The notes below the pieces were generated by a model. It made no database searches and was not told the origin of the DNA. It saw only the letters and a program-made list of their open reading frames with translations. Made by a program: the position numbers and the translations under genes. A stretch of DNA of 64,000 nt from the NCBI GenBank assembly GCA_031552195.1, contig JAVBMT010000001.1:10104-74103 (forward strand). The letters are read 5' to 3'. This document shows, piece after piece, positions 52,201 through 60,341 of this stretch. Source of the DNA: JAVBMP01 sp031552195. Its GTDB lineage: Bacteria; Desulfobacterota; Desulfovibrionia; Desulfovibrionales; Desulfovibrionaceae. The stretch's first letter is position 1. Each line of letters opens with the position of its first letter.

Positions 52201-53271
52201 TCAAAGAATTTCCGCCCCGTCTTCGGTTACCAGCGCCATGTACTCCCAGCGGATGCCGCCCCATTCAGGGTAATACAGCCCCGGTTCGACCGTCATGACC
52301 ATGCCGGGTTTAAGCACGGTGTGGTTGCGCGGGTTGAAGCTTGCCGGTTCATGCGTTTGCAGGCCTATGCCGTGGCCCAGTCCATGGGTGAAACGCGCGG
52401 CCACCCCTTGCGAGTCAAGGTAGTCCCAGGCCGTTTTGTAGACATCGCTGCACACGGCTCCCGGCTTTATCGCGGCAATGGCCCTTCTCTGGGCTTCGCG
52501 CACCTGGTCCATGGCCTTCATGAATTCCGGAGACGGAGCGTTGCCTACCCAGAAAGTTCTGGTCTGGTCGGAGCAGTAATCGTGCAGGCGGCAGCCGGTG
52601 TCGATAAGCACGCAGCAGTTGTCCGTAACCGCCGTATCGCCGGCCAGGGCGTGGGGCAGGGCGGCGTTGGGGCCGATGCCCACAATGCTGGTGAAAGAGA
52701 GTCCGTCAGCGCCGTTGTTGCGGAAAAACTGCTCGATATCCCAGGAAATCTGTTTTTCGGTGCGCCCGCCTTGCAGAACGCCTGGTATCCAGTCCATAAG
52801 CTTATGGTTAAGGGCGCAAGAGGCGCGCATCAGGCGGCATTCTTCCGCGTCTTTGACAATGCGCAATTCTTCAACCAGTCCGTCCGCCCTGCGCATTTCA
52901 AGGCCAGGAGATATTTTATCATAAAAGTCAAGGCTGACGCAGGCGGCCTCAAAACCTAAAGCCCCTTTGACCTCTTTGCGCAACAGGCCGTTTATCTGCT
53001 CTCCGCCGTCCCCGGAATAAATGAAAATACGTTCATTGTCCCAAAGGCGCTTGGCCGCGTCGTCGTAGCGCGGATCGGTGCAGAGCCAGTCCGCCCCGTC
53101 GGCGGTGACCACAAGGCAGCCGGAGCTTTCGTTGGTCTGGTGGTCGTGCAGTTCAAAGCCGCTTAAATAATAGCGGTTGGCGTCAAGCGTGATCAAAATG
53201 GCGCCAAGCCCGCGCGCGCGCAGTTCCAGGCGCAGCTTTTCGCGGCGGGAGTCGTAGGTTTGTTTGTCCAA
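52201..53271 (-). CDS. Xaa-Pro aminopeptidase-like M24 peptidase
   Basis: A 356-residue pita-bread metallopeptidase: an N-terminal creatinase-type domain (about 1-125) and the catalytic domain with CVLIDTGCRLHDYCSDQTRTFWVG (two metal Asp), FTHGLGHGIGLQTHEPASF (His), VMTVEPGLYYPEWGGIRWE (Glu) and MALVTEDGAEIL. It removes N-terminal residues before proline or cuts Xaa-Pro dipeptides; PepP and PepQ activities cannot be told apart here. Confidence 0.9.
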   Translation of the reverse strand: MDKQTYDSRREKLRLELRARGLGAILITLDANRYYLSGFELHDHQTNESSGCLVVTADGADWLCTDPRYDDAAKRLWDNERIFIYSGDGGEQINGLLRKEVKGALGFEAACVSLDFYDKISPGLEMRRADGLVEELRIVKDAEECRLMRASCALNHKLMDWIPGVLQGGRTEKQISWDIEQFFRNNGADGLSFTSIVGIGPNAALPHALAGDTAVTDNCCVLIDTGCRLHDYCSDQTRTFWVGNAPSPEFMKAMDQVREAQRRAIAAIKPGAVCSDVYKTAWDYLDSQGVAARFTHGLGHGIGLQTHEPASFNPRNHTVLKPGMVMTVEPGLYYPEWGGIRWEYMALVTEDGAEIL

Positions 53272-53601
53272 GGCCGTCCTCCTGCTTTCCGGTTTTTAAG
53301 GCGGCGTCGCAAAAAACGCCTCTGGTCAGGTTTTGCGCCTTAATCGCTAAAAAAGCAACAGGAGAATGAGGCGGGCGTTTACGGTTTTTCAACTCGGAAC
53401 AGTATATCGCCAAGGCTGTTCAGCGTGAAAGGGATGAATATAATTGGCTAAAAAAAAGAAAAGTATGTTTTACCGAATTTGCTTGTACTTTCAACAGGTA
53501 AGACATATATTACACGAAAAATAACGTTCTGCGGGGCAGGACGCCGACGATTGAAGCCCGCGGAAAATACGGGCGAAAACATATGGATGGAACTCTCCGC
53601 T
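53272..53601 (+). promoter_or_regulatory. Divergent promoter region with a sigma-70 promoter for mutM
   Basis: This 330-base gap holds no gene. On the plus strand TTGTAC (53483-53488), a 17-base spacer and TATATT (53506-53511) form a strong housekeeping promoter 90 bases before the mutM ATG. The middle is A+T-rich and also should hold the minus-strand promoter of the M24 peptidase. Confidence 0.7.
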
Positions 53602-54450
53602 ATGCCGGAATTGCCAGAAGTTGAAACTATCGCCAGAACTCTGGCCCCCCAGGTTGAAGGGAAATTTTTATCCGGCTGCGAGGTTTTGCGGGAACGCTCC
53701 TTGCAGGCCGGAAACGAGCTTTTGCCCTTGCTTCACGGCGCAAAGGCGGTAAAGGTGCGCCGCCGGGCCAAGCTGTTGCTGCTTGATGTTGAAGACCAGG
53801 CTGGAGCGCCGCTGCTGATGGCCTTTCATCTCAAAATGACCGGCAAGGTTTTCGTTCACCCGGCCGGAACCCTTCCGCACAAACACACCAAACTGGTGTT
53901 CGGCCTGTCGCCTCGCCTCGGAGCGGAGGCGGAAAGCCTGATGTTCTTTGACGATATGCGCACCTTCGGATATTGCCGCCTGATGCGCCCGGAAAGCGTG
54001 AGCGAGTGGCCCTTTTGGGCCAAGCTGGGTATAGAGCCGCTGGAAAGCGCTCCGGAAGAAATAGCCGAAGCCCTTATGGGCAAAGGGCTGAAAAGCGGAG
54101 TAAAAGCCGCGCTGCTCAATCAGGAACTGGTGGTGGGGGTCGGCAACATTTATGCCGACGAAGCCCTGTTCCGGGCCGGAATAAGGCCGGATGCCAGGGT
54201 CGGCGCCGTAGGGCGGCAGCGCCTTATAGAACTCGGCTTTCATTTGTGTGAGATATTGCGTGAGGCCATTACGGCCTGCGGCAGTTCCATTCGCGATTAC
54301 CGCGACGCGGAAGGCAACGCCGGGGCCTTCCAGAACAACTTCCGGGCTTACGGCCGGGCCGGTCAGCCTTGCGTGAACTGCGGGCGGACCTTGGCCGGGG
54401 CCAGGGTGGCCGGGCGCGGCACTTCGTTTTGCGAGCATTGCCAGAGCTAG
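53602..54450 (+). CDS. mutM: Formamidopyrimidine-DNA glycosylase
   Basis: A 282-residue base-excision repair enzyme for 8-oxoguanine and ring-opened purines. MPELPEVETIARTL supplies the catalytic N-terminal Pro (P2 in the translated frame) and Glu3; RRRAKLLLL holds the conserved Lys. Near the middle is LLNQELVVGVGNIYADEALFRAGIRP and the H2TH motif. The zinc finger C257-C260...C277-C280 with an Arg in the loop (R272) is intact. The frame is open upstream of this ATG but the catalytic Pro fixes the start. Confidence 0.96.
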   Translation: MPELPEVETIARTLAPQVEGKFLSGCEVLRERSLQAGNELLPLLHGAKAVKVRRRAKLLLLDVEDQAGAPLLMAFHLKMTGKVFVHPAGTLPHKHTKLVFGLSPRLGAEAESLMFFDDMRTFGYCRLMRPESVSEWPFWAKLGIEPLESAPEEIAEALMGKGLKSGVKAALLNQELVVGVGNIYADEALFRAGIRPDARVGAVGRQRLIELGFHLCEILREAITACGSSIRDYRDAEGNAGAFQNNFRAYGRAGQPCVNCGRTLAGARVAGRGTSFCEHCQS

Positions 54451-54628
54451 CCCGCGCCAATGTCTTACATGTTGATCCGCTTGCGGACGGCACGCGGCCG
54501 CAAGCTCAGGGCTTCACTTTGGCCCGGGCCGCCAGGCTTGGGCGCAGGTGAGGAATAGTTGCCCTTTCCGCGTCTTCCGGGCAGTAAAAACGGCATTTTT
54601 AAAATAAAAATGCTCCAGTTAAAGAATT

Positions 54629-55834
54629 ATGAGCAAAAACAGACAGATTTCGGCCGGTCCCGGAAAGGCGGGGAAAAGCCAGGGAAAAGCCGCTGAACCG
54701 CGGCAAAAACGCCTGTGCGTAATGCTGCCGCGCTTTGCCAGGTACGGCGGAGTTGAGCAGTTCGGGGTACGCCTGGCTGAAGCCCTTGCCGGAAAAGGGT
54801 ACCATGTTGATTTCATTTGCTCGCGCATTGAAACAGAGGCCCCTCCTGGCGTGAATGTTTTATGCACGGGCCGCCCGCGCGGATCGCAGTTTTTGAAGCA
54901 GCTCTGGTTTTGCCTGCAGGCGGAAAAGTTGCGCAGCCGGGGAAATTACGATTGCTCCATAAGCCTGGGCAAAACCCTGAGGCAGGATATCCTGCGCGTC
55001 GGTGGCGGCCCGCTGCGCACGTTCTGGCGTCTTTCTTCCAGGGCATACCCCAGCTTGCCGGAACGCTGGTGGAAAGGCCTCCGCCGCCGTCTTTCCCCGG
55101 CCAACCGCCTGACGCTTTTCCTCGAAAAACGGCAATACAGCGGCGGCACAAGGCTGATAGCCGTTTCTCACCTGGTACGCGACTGGATCATTGAAAACTA
55201 CCCGCATTTTAATGCCAGGGATATAGATCTTGTCTACAACAGGCCTGACCTGAGCCGTTTTTACGCGCCCAGCGCCACGGACAAACACGGCGGCAGGGTG
55301 CTTTTCGATATGCCGGAAGATGTTGTGGCCATAGGAACGGCCAGCAGCAATTTCCGGCTTAAGGGCGTGGGGCCGCTCATCCGCGCTTTAGCCCTGCTTC
55401 CGCCCGATCACCATCTTTATATCGCCGGCGGACGCGGGCATAAGGCTTATGACGATCTGGCGCAACGCCTGGGCGTGAGCCAGCGGGTGCATTTTCTGGG
55501 AACTGTCGAACGCATGGCGGAGTTTTATCACGCGCTGGACATTTTTGTGCTGCCGACGTTTTATGACGCTTGCTCCAATGCCGTGCTGGAGGCTTTGGCC
55601 AGCGGCATCGGGGTGCTCAGTTCCAAAAGCAACGGTTCCGCCTTTTTCCTGAAACCGCAGCAAATTATTGACGACCCGGCAAATCCGCGCGAACTGGCGG
55701 AAAAGATCTCGGCCCAGCGCAAGGCCTCGCGTTCCGTTGCTCAATTCAAGTGGCCCCAAGGCCTGGCAGTGGGAATTGAAGGCGTTATTGATGTTATTGA
55801 GGACTTTTTGCGTAAAAAGCCTAAAAAAACCTGA
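54629..55834 (+). CDS. Glycosyltransferase family 4 (WaaG-like)
   Basis: A 401-residue GT-B enzyme similar to the LPS core glucosyltransferase group. VMLPRFARYGGVEQFGVRLAEALAGKGYHVDFI opens the N-terminal half after a Lys-rich about 25-residue extension; NFRLKGVGPLIRALALLP and FVLPTFYDACSNAVLEALASGIGVLSSKSNGSAFFL are in the donor half. It stands alone between mutM and perR, so the substrate is unknown. An 8-bp A/T-rich hairpin (54593-54613) lies 15 bases before the ATG. Confidence 0.88.
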   Translation: MSKNRQISAGPGKAGKSQGKAAEPRQKRLCVMLPRFARYGGVEQFGVRLAEALAGKGYHVDFICSRIETEAPPGVNVLCTGRPRGSQFLKQLWFCLQAEKLRSRGNYDCSISLGKTLRQDILRVGGGPLRTFWRLSSRAYPSLPERWWKGLRRRLSPANRLTLFLEKRQYSGGTRLIAVSHLVRDWIIENYPHFNARDIDLVYNRPDLSRFYAPSATDKHGGRVLFDMPEDVVAIGTASSNFRLKGVGPLIRALALLPPDHHLYIAGGRGHKAYDDLAQRLGVSQRVHFLGTVERMAEFYHALDIFVLPTFYDACSNAVLEALASGIGVLSSKSNGSAFFLKPQQIIDDPANPRELAEKISAQRKASRSVAQFKWPQGLAVGIEGVIDVIEDFLRKKPKKT

Positions 55835-56070
55835 GCTTCTTTTTCCCTCTCCATATTTCCGCCCCGCCAGGCTATGTTGCTGTCTTCTGGCGGTTCCGGA
55901 GGCGTTTTCAAATGACAAATCACGCCGGCGGCAGATAAAGCGGCTTCTTTCGCAGGGAAGAGCGCTTTTGGCGTTCGGCAGGGCAAAAGAATGGGTTGGC
56001 GGTATCCGCATTAAGTAAAAGTGTTTTTGAGTCTAATATCAATAATTCTATAAAAAACTCCATAAAAATA

Positions 56071-56120
56071 TTGACTTTTTCTCCTTAGTGAATAACTATT
56101 ACTAATAAGTTATTAACTAA
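56071..56120 (+). promoter_or_regulatory. perR promoter with a palindromic PerR/Fur-type operator
   Basis: TTGACT (56071-56076) with a TAACTA-type -10 at about 56093-56098. Overlapping it is a 36-base palindrome (56085-56120) whose arms TTAGTGAATAACT and AGTTATTAACTAA match at 12 of 13 positions. Its placement over the -10 and just before the ribosome site AAGGTGA fits self-repression by PerR. Confidence 0.75.
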
Positions 56121-56132
56121 GGTGATATTTCA

Positions 56133-56564
56133 ATGGAAAGCAAAAACGGTTCACACGCGCGGAAGCCGAAGGGCGCCAACCGCATGACCCGCCAGCGCGC
56201 GGTGATAATGCGGGAGCTTTGCGCGTTAAAAACTCACCCGACGGCTGACGAGATATATCACATCGTGCGCTCCACCCTGCCGCATATCAGCTTGGGCACT
56301 GTATACCGCAATCTTGAACATCTCGCTGAGAACGGAGAAATCCTCAAGCTTGAATGCGCCGGAAACCAGAAGCGTTTTGACGGAAACACCATGCCGCATC
56401 ACCATATACGCTGCGAAAAATGCGGGCGGGTATGCGACGTTATGTCGGAAATTCCTTTGCCCCAGGTTGATGAAAAACTGAAAGAGAGCCTTTCCGCCCA
56501 AGGTTTTGTGCTTACCTCGCTGGGTTTGTCCATGTCGGGAATTTGCAAAGATTGCGCTTCCTGA
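56133..56564 (+). CDS. perR: Peroxide regulator PerR (Fur family)
   Basis: A 143-residue Fur-family repressor. The winged helix (about 18-75) has RQRAVIMRELCALKTHPTADEIYHIVRSTLPHISLGTVYRNLEHLAENGEI. Aligned by eye to B. subtilis PerR, all regulatory metal ligands appear: H35, D83, H89, H91 and D113, and D113 is the PerR-type residue (Fur has Glu there). Structural zinc cysteines are C94-C97 and C138-C141. It senses H2O2 by oxidation of a metal-bound His. A rubredoxin gene follows, which may be its target. Confidence 0.93.
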   Translation: MESKNGSHARKPKGANRMTRQRAVIMRELCALKTHPTADEIYHIVRSTLPHISLGTVYRNLEHLAENGEILKLECAGNQKRFDGNTMPHHHIRCEKCGRVCDVMSEIPLPQVDEKLKESLSAQGFVLTSLGLSMSGICKDCAS

Positions 56565-56788
56565 GGGCGAAGCGGCCTTAGAACATTGACCAGCTCCGGC
56601 GGACGCGGTTTCAGGCGGCGGAAGGCTTGCGCGGAGTTTTCCTGTTTAACCAGGCCAGCGTGAGGGTGTGTTCGAACGTTTCAGGTTGCTGTTTTGTTCC
56701 GGTGGAAACAATGGGCGCGCGCGGGTTCCCATATGCCGGAAAGCCTTGCGCCGGAGTTAGAAGATTTAGATGCAAAGGGGTGGAGCGA

Positions 56789-56968
56789 ATGTCTGAGCCG
56801 AAAGATATGTGGCGTTGCCAGACTGTGAATTGCGGGTTCATATACGACCCGGACCGGGGTGACCGCAAGGGGAAAATTCCCAAAGGCGTCAAGTTTGAAG
56901 ACCTGCCGGATTCCTGGCGCTGCCCGGTATGCGGGGCTACCAAGGCCGCGTTTGTGCGCATGGGGTAG
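56789..56968 (+). CDS. Rubredoxin with C-x4-C spacing
   Basis: A 59-residue rubredoxin from the ATG at 56789, with GGGGTGGAGCGA ahead. One iron is held by C10, C15, C45 and C48: the first pair is C-x4-C (CQTVNC) and not the usual C-x2-C, while the second is standard (CPVC). Aromatic and Gly residues of the fold (GFIYDPDRGD, FEDLPDSWRCPVCGATKAAF) are present. Rubredoxin donates electrons to oxygen- and peroxide-reducing enzymes. It is the next gene after perR, with about 220 bases between. Confidence 0.93.
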   Translation: MSEPKDMWRCQTVNCGFIYDPDRGDRKGKIPKGVKFEDLPDSWRCPVCGATKAAFVRMG

Positions 56969-57418
56969 GCCCTGTTTCAAGCGGGCTGTCAGCCTGAGCC
57001 ATCGCCAGCCGCTTTTTCGGTCTTTTTTGCTTAGGGCCGCTTAAAAAAGTACGCGCCTTTTTCGTAATAGTCCTTTTTCTTTCAGCATAATTTTTTTCTG
57101 GCCAATCGCGCGCAGTTCCAAAACTGGAATGCGCGCGGTTGGCCGAGATCTTTTTCAAGGCGTTGCGCCGCTTTTCCCCGCCGCATTTAGGCCGGAGGCT
57201 TACCGCCGGACCCGCGGGAGTCTTTCAGGCTCCCGCGCTCAGGGCATTTTCACCTTGAAAATGCCCTTGGCGACGCGTAAGTGGGGGGGCGCGGCGCGCT
57301 ATTGGCAAAATAGGTTCCATTGTGCGTATCTGAAAAGAAGCATTGCGTGCTATGCTTTTAGCAAAGAACAGGCATAGCGCGCAAAAGCCATATGATAAAA
57401 AGTCAAGGCCGATCCGCC
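56969..57418. repeat. Gene-free stretch with three consecutive hairpins
   Basis: There is no convincing gene here. Three stems follow each other: 57100-57144 (about 20 bp, one bulge, AAAC loop, GAGATCTTTTTC after it on the plus strand), 57213-57237 (CGCGGGAG with its complement, nine-base loop) and 57241-57267 (AGGGCATTTTCA with its complement, CCT loop). The first may end perR-rubredoxin transcription; the set could be a small RNA or mRNA end structure. Confidence 0.5.
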
Positions 57419-57901
57419 CTAAAGAGCGCGCAGAACAGGAAAATAAAGGCTGAAACCGTTTGTTTCCCAGTCCGGGGCGTAACTCTCAATGCTCGGGCCT
57501 TTACCGTCAAGGCTGTATGCGTTTTGGCCGGGAAGCCATATGCTGTAGAAGTATTCGTAGGCTTGCGGCAAGGCCTTCAAATTTGGAACCGCGCATCCGG
57601 CATACAGCCCGGCCGGAATGAACGTTTCATCCAACCCCTCGGGCATAGCGCCGTCCTCCGGCAATTCCGCGGCCGCCCAATAGGTAAAACGGCAGCCCGC
57701 CCCTTCACTCTCGCCTTCGCTTATCCAGGAAAGTCCGTAGGACGTTGCCGCCTGGCCCGCAATTTCACGCATGCGGGGAAAGAACTCAGCCCAGAGGGCC
57801 GGGCAGTCTGACTGGGCCCGGCTCATGTCCGTTTCAACTTTTATTCCGGCCAGGCGTTTACGGGTGGATTCCGAAACTATGGCTACAGTAAAATCGTTCA
57901 T
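57419..57901 (-). CDS. GyrI-like effector-binding domain protein
   Basis: A 160-residue stand-alone GyrI/AraC effector-binding (SHS2-type) domain: VKVET near the start, CRFTYWAAAELPE in the middle and AYEYFYSIWLPGQNAYSLDGKGPSIESYAPDWETNGFSLYFPV at the end, the typical pattern where a Glu and aromatic pocket bind a small molecule. Such single-domain proteins may bind drugs or work with a partner regulator. No partner is beside it. Confidence 0.82.
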   Translation of the reverse strand: MNDFTVAIVSESTRKRLAGIKVETDMSRAQSDCPALWAEFFPRMREIAGQAATSYGLSWISEGESEGAGCRFTYWAAAELPEDGAMPEGLDETFIPAGLYAGCAVPNLKALPQAYEYFYSIWLPGQNAYSLDGKGPSIESYAPDWETNGFSLYFPVLRAL

Positions 57902-58152
57902 AAATTAATCCGTTATCAGGTTGGTCCGTTGTTCGCGAAATTTGCGTAAGCCTCAAGTCTGGCCGGGTTTCCGGCTAGTTGTGAATATTACCATCCTTTC
58001 TCTCGCAAGGATAGGGCGCACCCAGCCATAATCCATATGAATCCACGGATAAACCCGCCGGCAAACCCCGGATGGGCGCGTTTAAACACGCGGAGGGCCG
58101 GTTTTGCCGCCTTCGCCCTGCGTCAACGTTCAGCATGACTGGTGAAGCTTCA

Positions 58153-58341
58153 TCAGGCCAGGGCAATGCTGCGCTCTATGTCCGCCATGCTGGCGGCCAA
58201 TTCGGCGTTGCCGCGTTGGGACGCCCATGTTTTGGCGCGGAAAATCCAGGCCAGAGCGGTCTCCGCGGTGGAAGGAAAGCGACGGGCTTCATAGGCCAGG
58301 CTTCTGGCGCGGTCTTCTATAAAAAACATTTGGCTGCTCAT
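58153..58341 (-). CDS. Small protein of 62 residues, divergent from S24 repressor
   Basis: The start at 58341 is fixed by AAGGAG six bases ahead. The product (MSSQMFFIEDRARSLAYEARRFPSTAETALAWIF...) is soluble and mostly helical with an acidic end (ASMADIERSIALA). I recognise no family. It faces away from the S24 repressor gene with 165 bases between that hold two matching operators, which makes it the likely target of that repressor. A longer frame upstream lacks a start with a ribosome site. Confidence 0.65.
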   Translation of the reverse strand: MSSQMFFIEDRARSLAYEARRFPSTAETALAWIFRAKTWASQRGNAELAASMADIERSIALA

Positions 58342-58381
58342 ATATTTCTCCTTAATGTATTCACGTAATGAGAATTTTTTA

Positions 58382-58505
58382 TCGCAATTCGCGAAGTTGT
58401 CAAGTATTTTATTTATTCCTGAAAATGCGTGGCAGGAGAAGGTCATCTTTGAAATGTCAGCGATTATTCCGGGCAAGGTGTTGCAATTTTATTCGCAATA
58501 TGCGA
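58382..58505. promoter_or_regulatory. Paired 13-bp operators of the S24 repressor
   Basis: Two copies of one partial palindrome, TCGCAATTCGCGA (58382-58394) and TCGCAATATGCGA (58493-58505), 98 bases apart, sharing TCGCAAT..GCGA. One lies 40 bases before the 62-residue gene, the other ends one base before the repressor ATG at 58507. This is a typical layout for a repressor that controls both itself and a diverging target. Confidence 0.65.
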
Positions 58506-58506
58506 T

Positions 58507-59142
58507 ATGAACTTCATGGAAAACAGCACGATCAATTCACTGCGGCACTGGCTTAAGTCTTCCGGCAAAACTCAGGCCGCTTTTGCAGCCGCTATCGGGA
58601 TTTCGCAAAATTACCTGTCTGAAATACTTTCCGGCAAGCGTGGGGTGTCTTCAGCCAAACTTCTGCATATTTGCGAACGCCTGGGGCTTGAACCTTCGGA
58701 ATTCTACGCCTGCAAAGCGCCGGACGCTCCGGATTTCACGCTTGTTCCGCTGGTTTCCGCCCGGCCAAGGGCGGGGTTCGGCGGGCATGAAACCGAAGGA
58801 AGCTATAAAGACTGGTTCAGTTTCCAGAGCTCCTGGCTCAGGCGCAAGGGCAACCCGCAGGCCATGCGCCTTTTCTGCCTTGACGGCGACAGCATGGAGC
58901 CGACCTTGCTCAGCGGCGATATGGTGATGATTGACCAGTCGCAAACCCGCGTTTCCACCGGGCGTATTTATTTGGTGCGCATCAATGACGAACTTATGTT
59001 GAAACGTCTGGAAAGCCGCCCGGACCGCACCTTGCTGAAGTCTGACAACCCGGCCTACTCCGCGATTGAGGTGCGGCGTGAAGATGAATCGGCGGATATT
59101 GAAATTTTCGGGCGCATGGTCTGGAGTTGCCGGGAATATTAA
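58507..59142 (+). CDS. LexA/CI-like transcriptional repressor with S24 peptidase domain
   Basis: A 211-residue repressor. HTH at residues about 20-66 (KTQAAFAAAIGISQNYLSEILSGKRG) and an S24 self-cleavage domain with the S129 (GDSMEPT)/K166 (LMLKRLE) dyad; the likely scissile bond is A89-G90 (PRAGFGG). Such proteins cleave themselves when RecA is active, so it would lose repression during DNA damage. Phage CI proteins and chromosomal stress regulators share this build, but no phage gene is near. The start could also be the Met four residues in. Confidence 0.92.
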   Translation: MNFMENSTINSLRHWLKSSGKTQAAFAAAIGISQNYLSEILSGKRGVSSAKLLHICERLGLEPSEFYACKAPDAPDFTLVPLVSARPRAGFGGHETEGSYKDWFSFQSSWLRRKGNPQAMRLFCLDGDSMEPTLLSGDMVMIDQSQTRVSTGRIYLVRINDELMLKRLESRPDRTLLKSDNPAYSAIEVRREDESADIEIFGRMVWSCREY

Positions 59143-59151
59143 TCTTTCACG

Positions 59152-59216
59152 CGCAAGAACGTTCAGAACCCCCTCGCCGTGCAAGATGCGGCGAGGGGGT
59201 TCTGAACGTTCTTGCG
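59152..59216. terminator. 27-bp perfect hairpin between convergent genes
   Basis: Arms 59152-59178 and 59190-59216 are exact complements with an 11-base loop. It lies between the ends of the S24 repressor and the DUF2333 genes, so it can stop transcripts from both sides although there is no T-run. The length of the perfect stem is unusual. Confidence 0.65.
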
Positions 59217-59244
59217 GGCGATGTTTGCCGCGCCGGGCTTGGCC

Positions 59245-60156
59245 CTAGATTCTTATGCTGTCGCGTATGTCTTCCAGGCGGTTTGTCACGAACATCAGGT
59301 ATGAAATGATCAGTTCGCCGGAGTTGAAAGAAGAGGTGATGTAAAGCGGATTATATTCAGCGATCAGGTCAAGGTAGTGCATGGCGGTGCGCAGGTTGTC
59401 CTCGTTGTTTTTTCCGCAGACCTCCGGATAAAGCAGGTACAGGGCTTTTACGTAATCGCGCACCACAAGAGCCACGCCCTGGGCTTCGTATATGCGGTTG
59501 TCGAGGGTATAGAAGGGCAGGGTCTGGCTTTGCTGAAGCTGCCCCATGGCGTAGCCGAGCACGTTGTCGCCGAGGATAAGGTTGAAGGCGGAGTAAACGT
59601 CGTCCGCGCGGCAGTTGTAGACGCCCTTGCCCGAATCAAGGCTTTTTTTGTAGTCTTCAGCCAGTTTAAGGCCTTCCTTATAGGAGCCTTCGGCGGAAGG
59701 AAACCAGAATTTTTGCGGGTTGATGGAAAAATTGTTCATGCGGGCTTTATGCAGTTCTTCGCTTTCCCGGTCATTTAGGCCGAGCTTGGCGATAACCATG
59801 GCGTAATGGTCGAACAGGGCCTTTGTGGCGACATACGTTCCGTATTGCCTGTAGGCGCGATTGTCCAGAACGTATTTGCTGAAAAGAACGTCGTTGCCGG
59901 ACCAGCCGAAGGTGGATCCGAGCTCCCTCTTCATCTGGAACGTTATGGCATCCAGCAGGGCCTTGCCTTTGTCGTTTTCAGACATCGCCGCTACGTCGCC
60001 TTCAATGACGTGGCCGGTGGGAAAGGTTACCCTGTCTATTTTAGAGTAAAGGAACTGGCTCCCCCAGAGCACGAAGAGTATGGAACAGAGCAGGGCGAGC
60101 TGGACAAGCAGCACCTTGCCGATGCGTTTCATGGTTTCCAATTTGGGAATGTTCAT
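59245..60156 (-). CDS. DUF2333 family membrane-anchored protein
   Basis: About 303 residues from the ATG at 60156, which is chosen because AAAGGAG lies just ahead; a longer frame would add 51 residues without similarity. One N-terminal membrane segment (about 15-37, VLLVQLALLCSILFVLWGS) anchors a large outside or periplasmic part with ELGSTFGWSGNDVLFSKYVLDNRAYRQYG and NCRADDVYSAFNLILGDNVLG, the pattern I know as DUF2333. Function not established. It is downstream of prfC in the same direction. Confidence 0.82.
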   Translation of the reverse strand: MNIPKLETMKRIGKVLLVQLALLCSILFVLWGSQFLYSKIDRVTFPTGHVIEGDVAAMSENDKGKALLDAITFQMKRELGSTFGWSGNDVLFSKYVLDNRAYRQYGTYVATKALFDHYAMVIAKLGLNDRESEELHKARMNNFSINPQKFWFPSAEGSYKEGLKLAEDYKKSLDSGKGVYNCRADDVYSAFNLILGDNVLGYAMGQLQQSQTLPFYTLDNRIYEAQGVALVVRDYVKALYLLYPEVCGKNNEDNLRTAMHYLDLIAEYNPLYITSSFNSGELIISYLMFVTNRLEDIRDSIRI

Positions 60157-60341
60157 CGTCGAATCTCCTTTACCAGGTTCCGGCAGAACGCGAGGGAAGC
60201 TTTCTTCCGGCGCGCCGCGAGCGCTTGCCGGCCTGCCTTGCTCCATATTGTCACATATTTGTCCGGAACTGTCCAGCCTGCGTTTTCCCCCGCGCGGGCT
60301 ACGGCGCATGCGCCGGGCGCGCCTTCCAGCCTGCGCTCCGG

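Noticed and set aside
58507..59142. A prophage remnant, because of the CI-like repressor
   Set aside because: No integrase, structural, lysis or replication gene, and no attachment repeat, is seen on either side; the neighbours are ordinary chromosomal genes.
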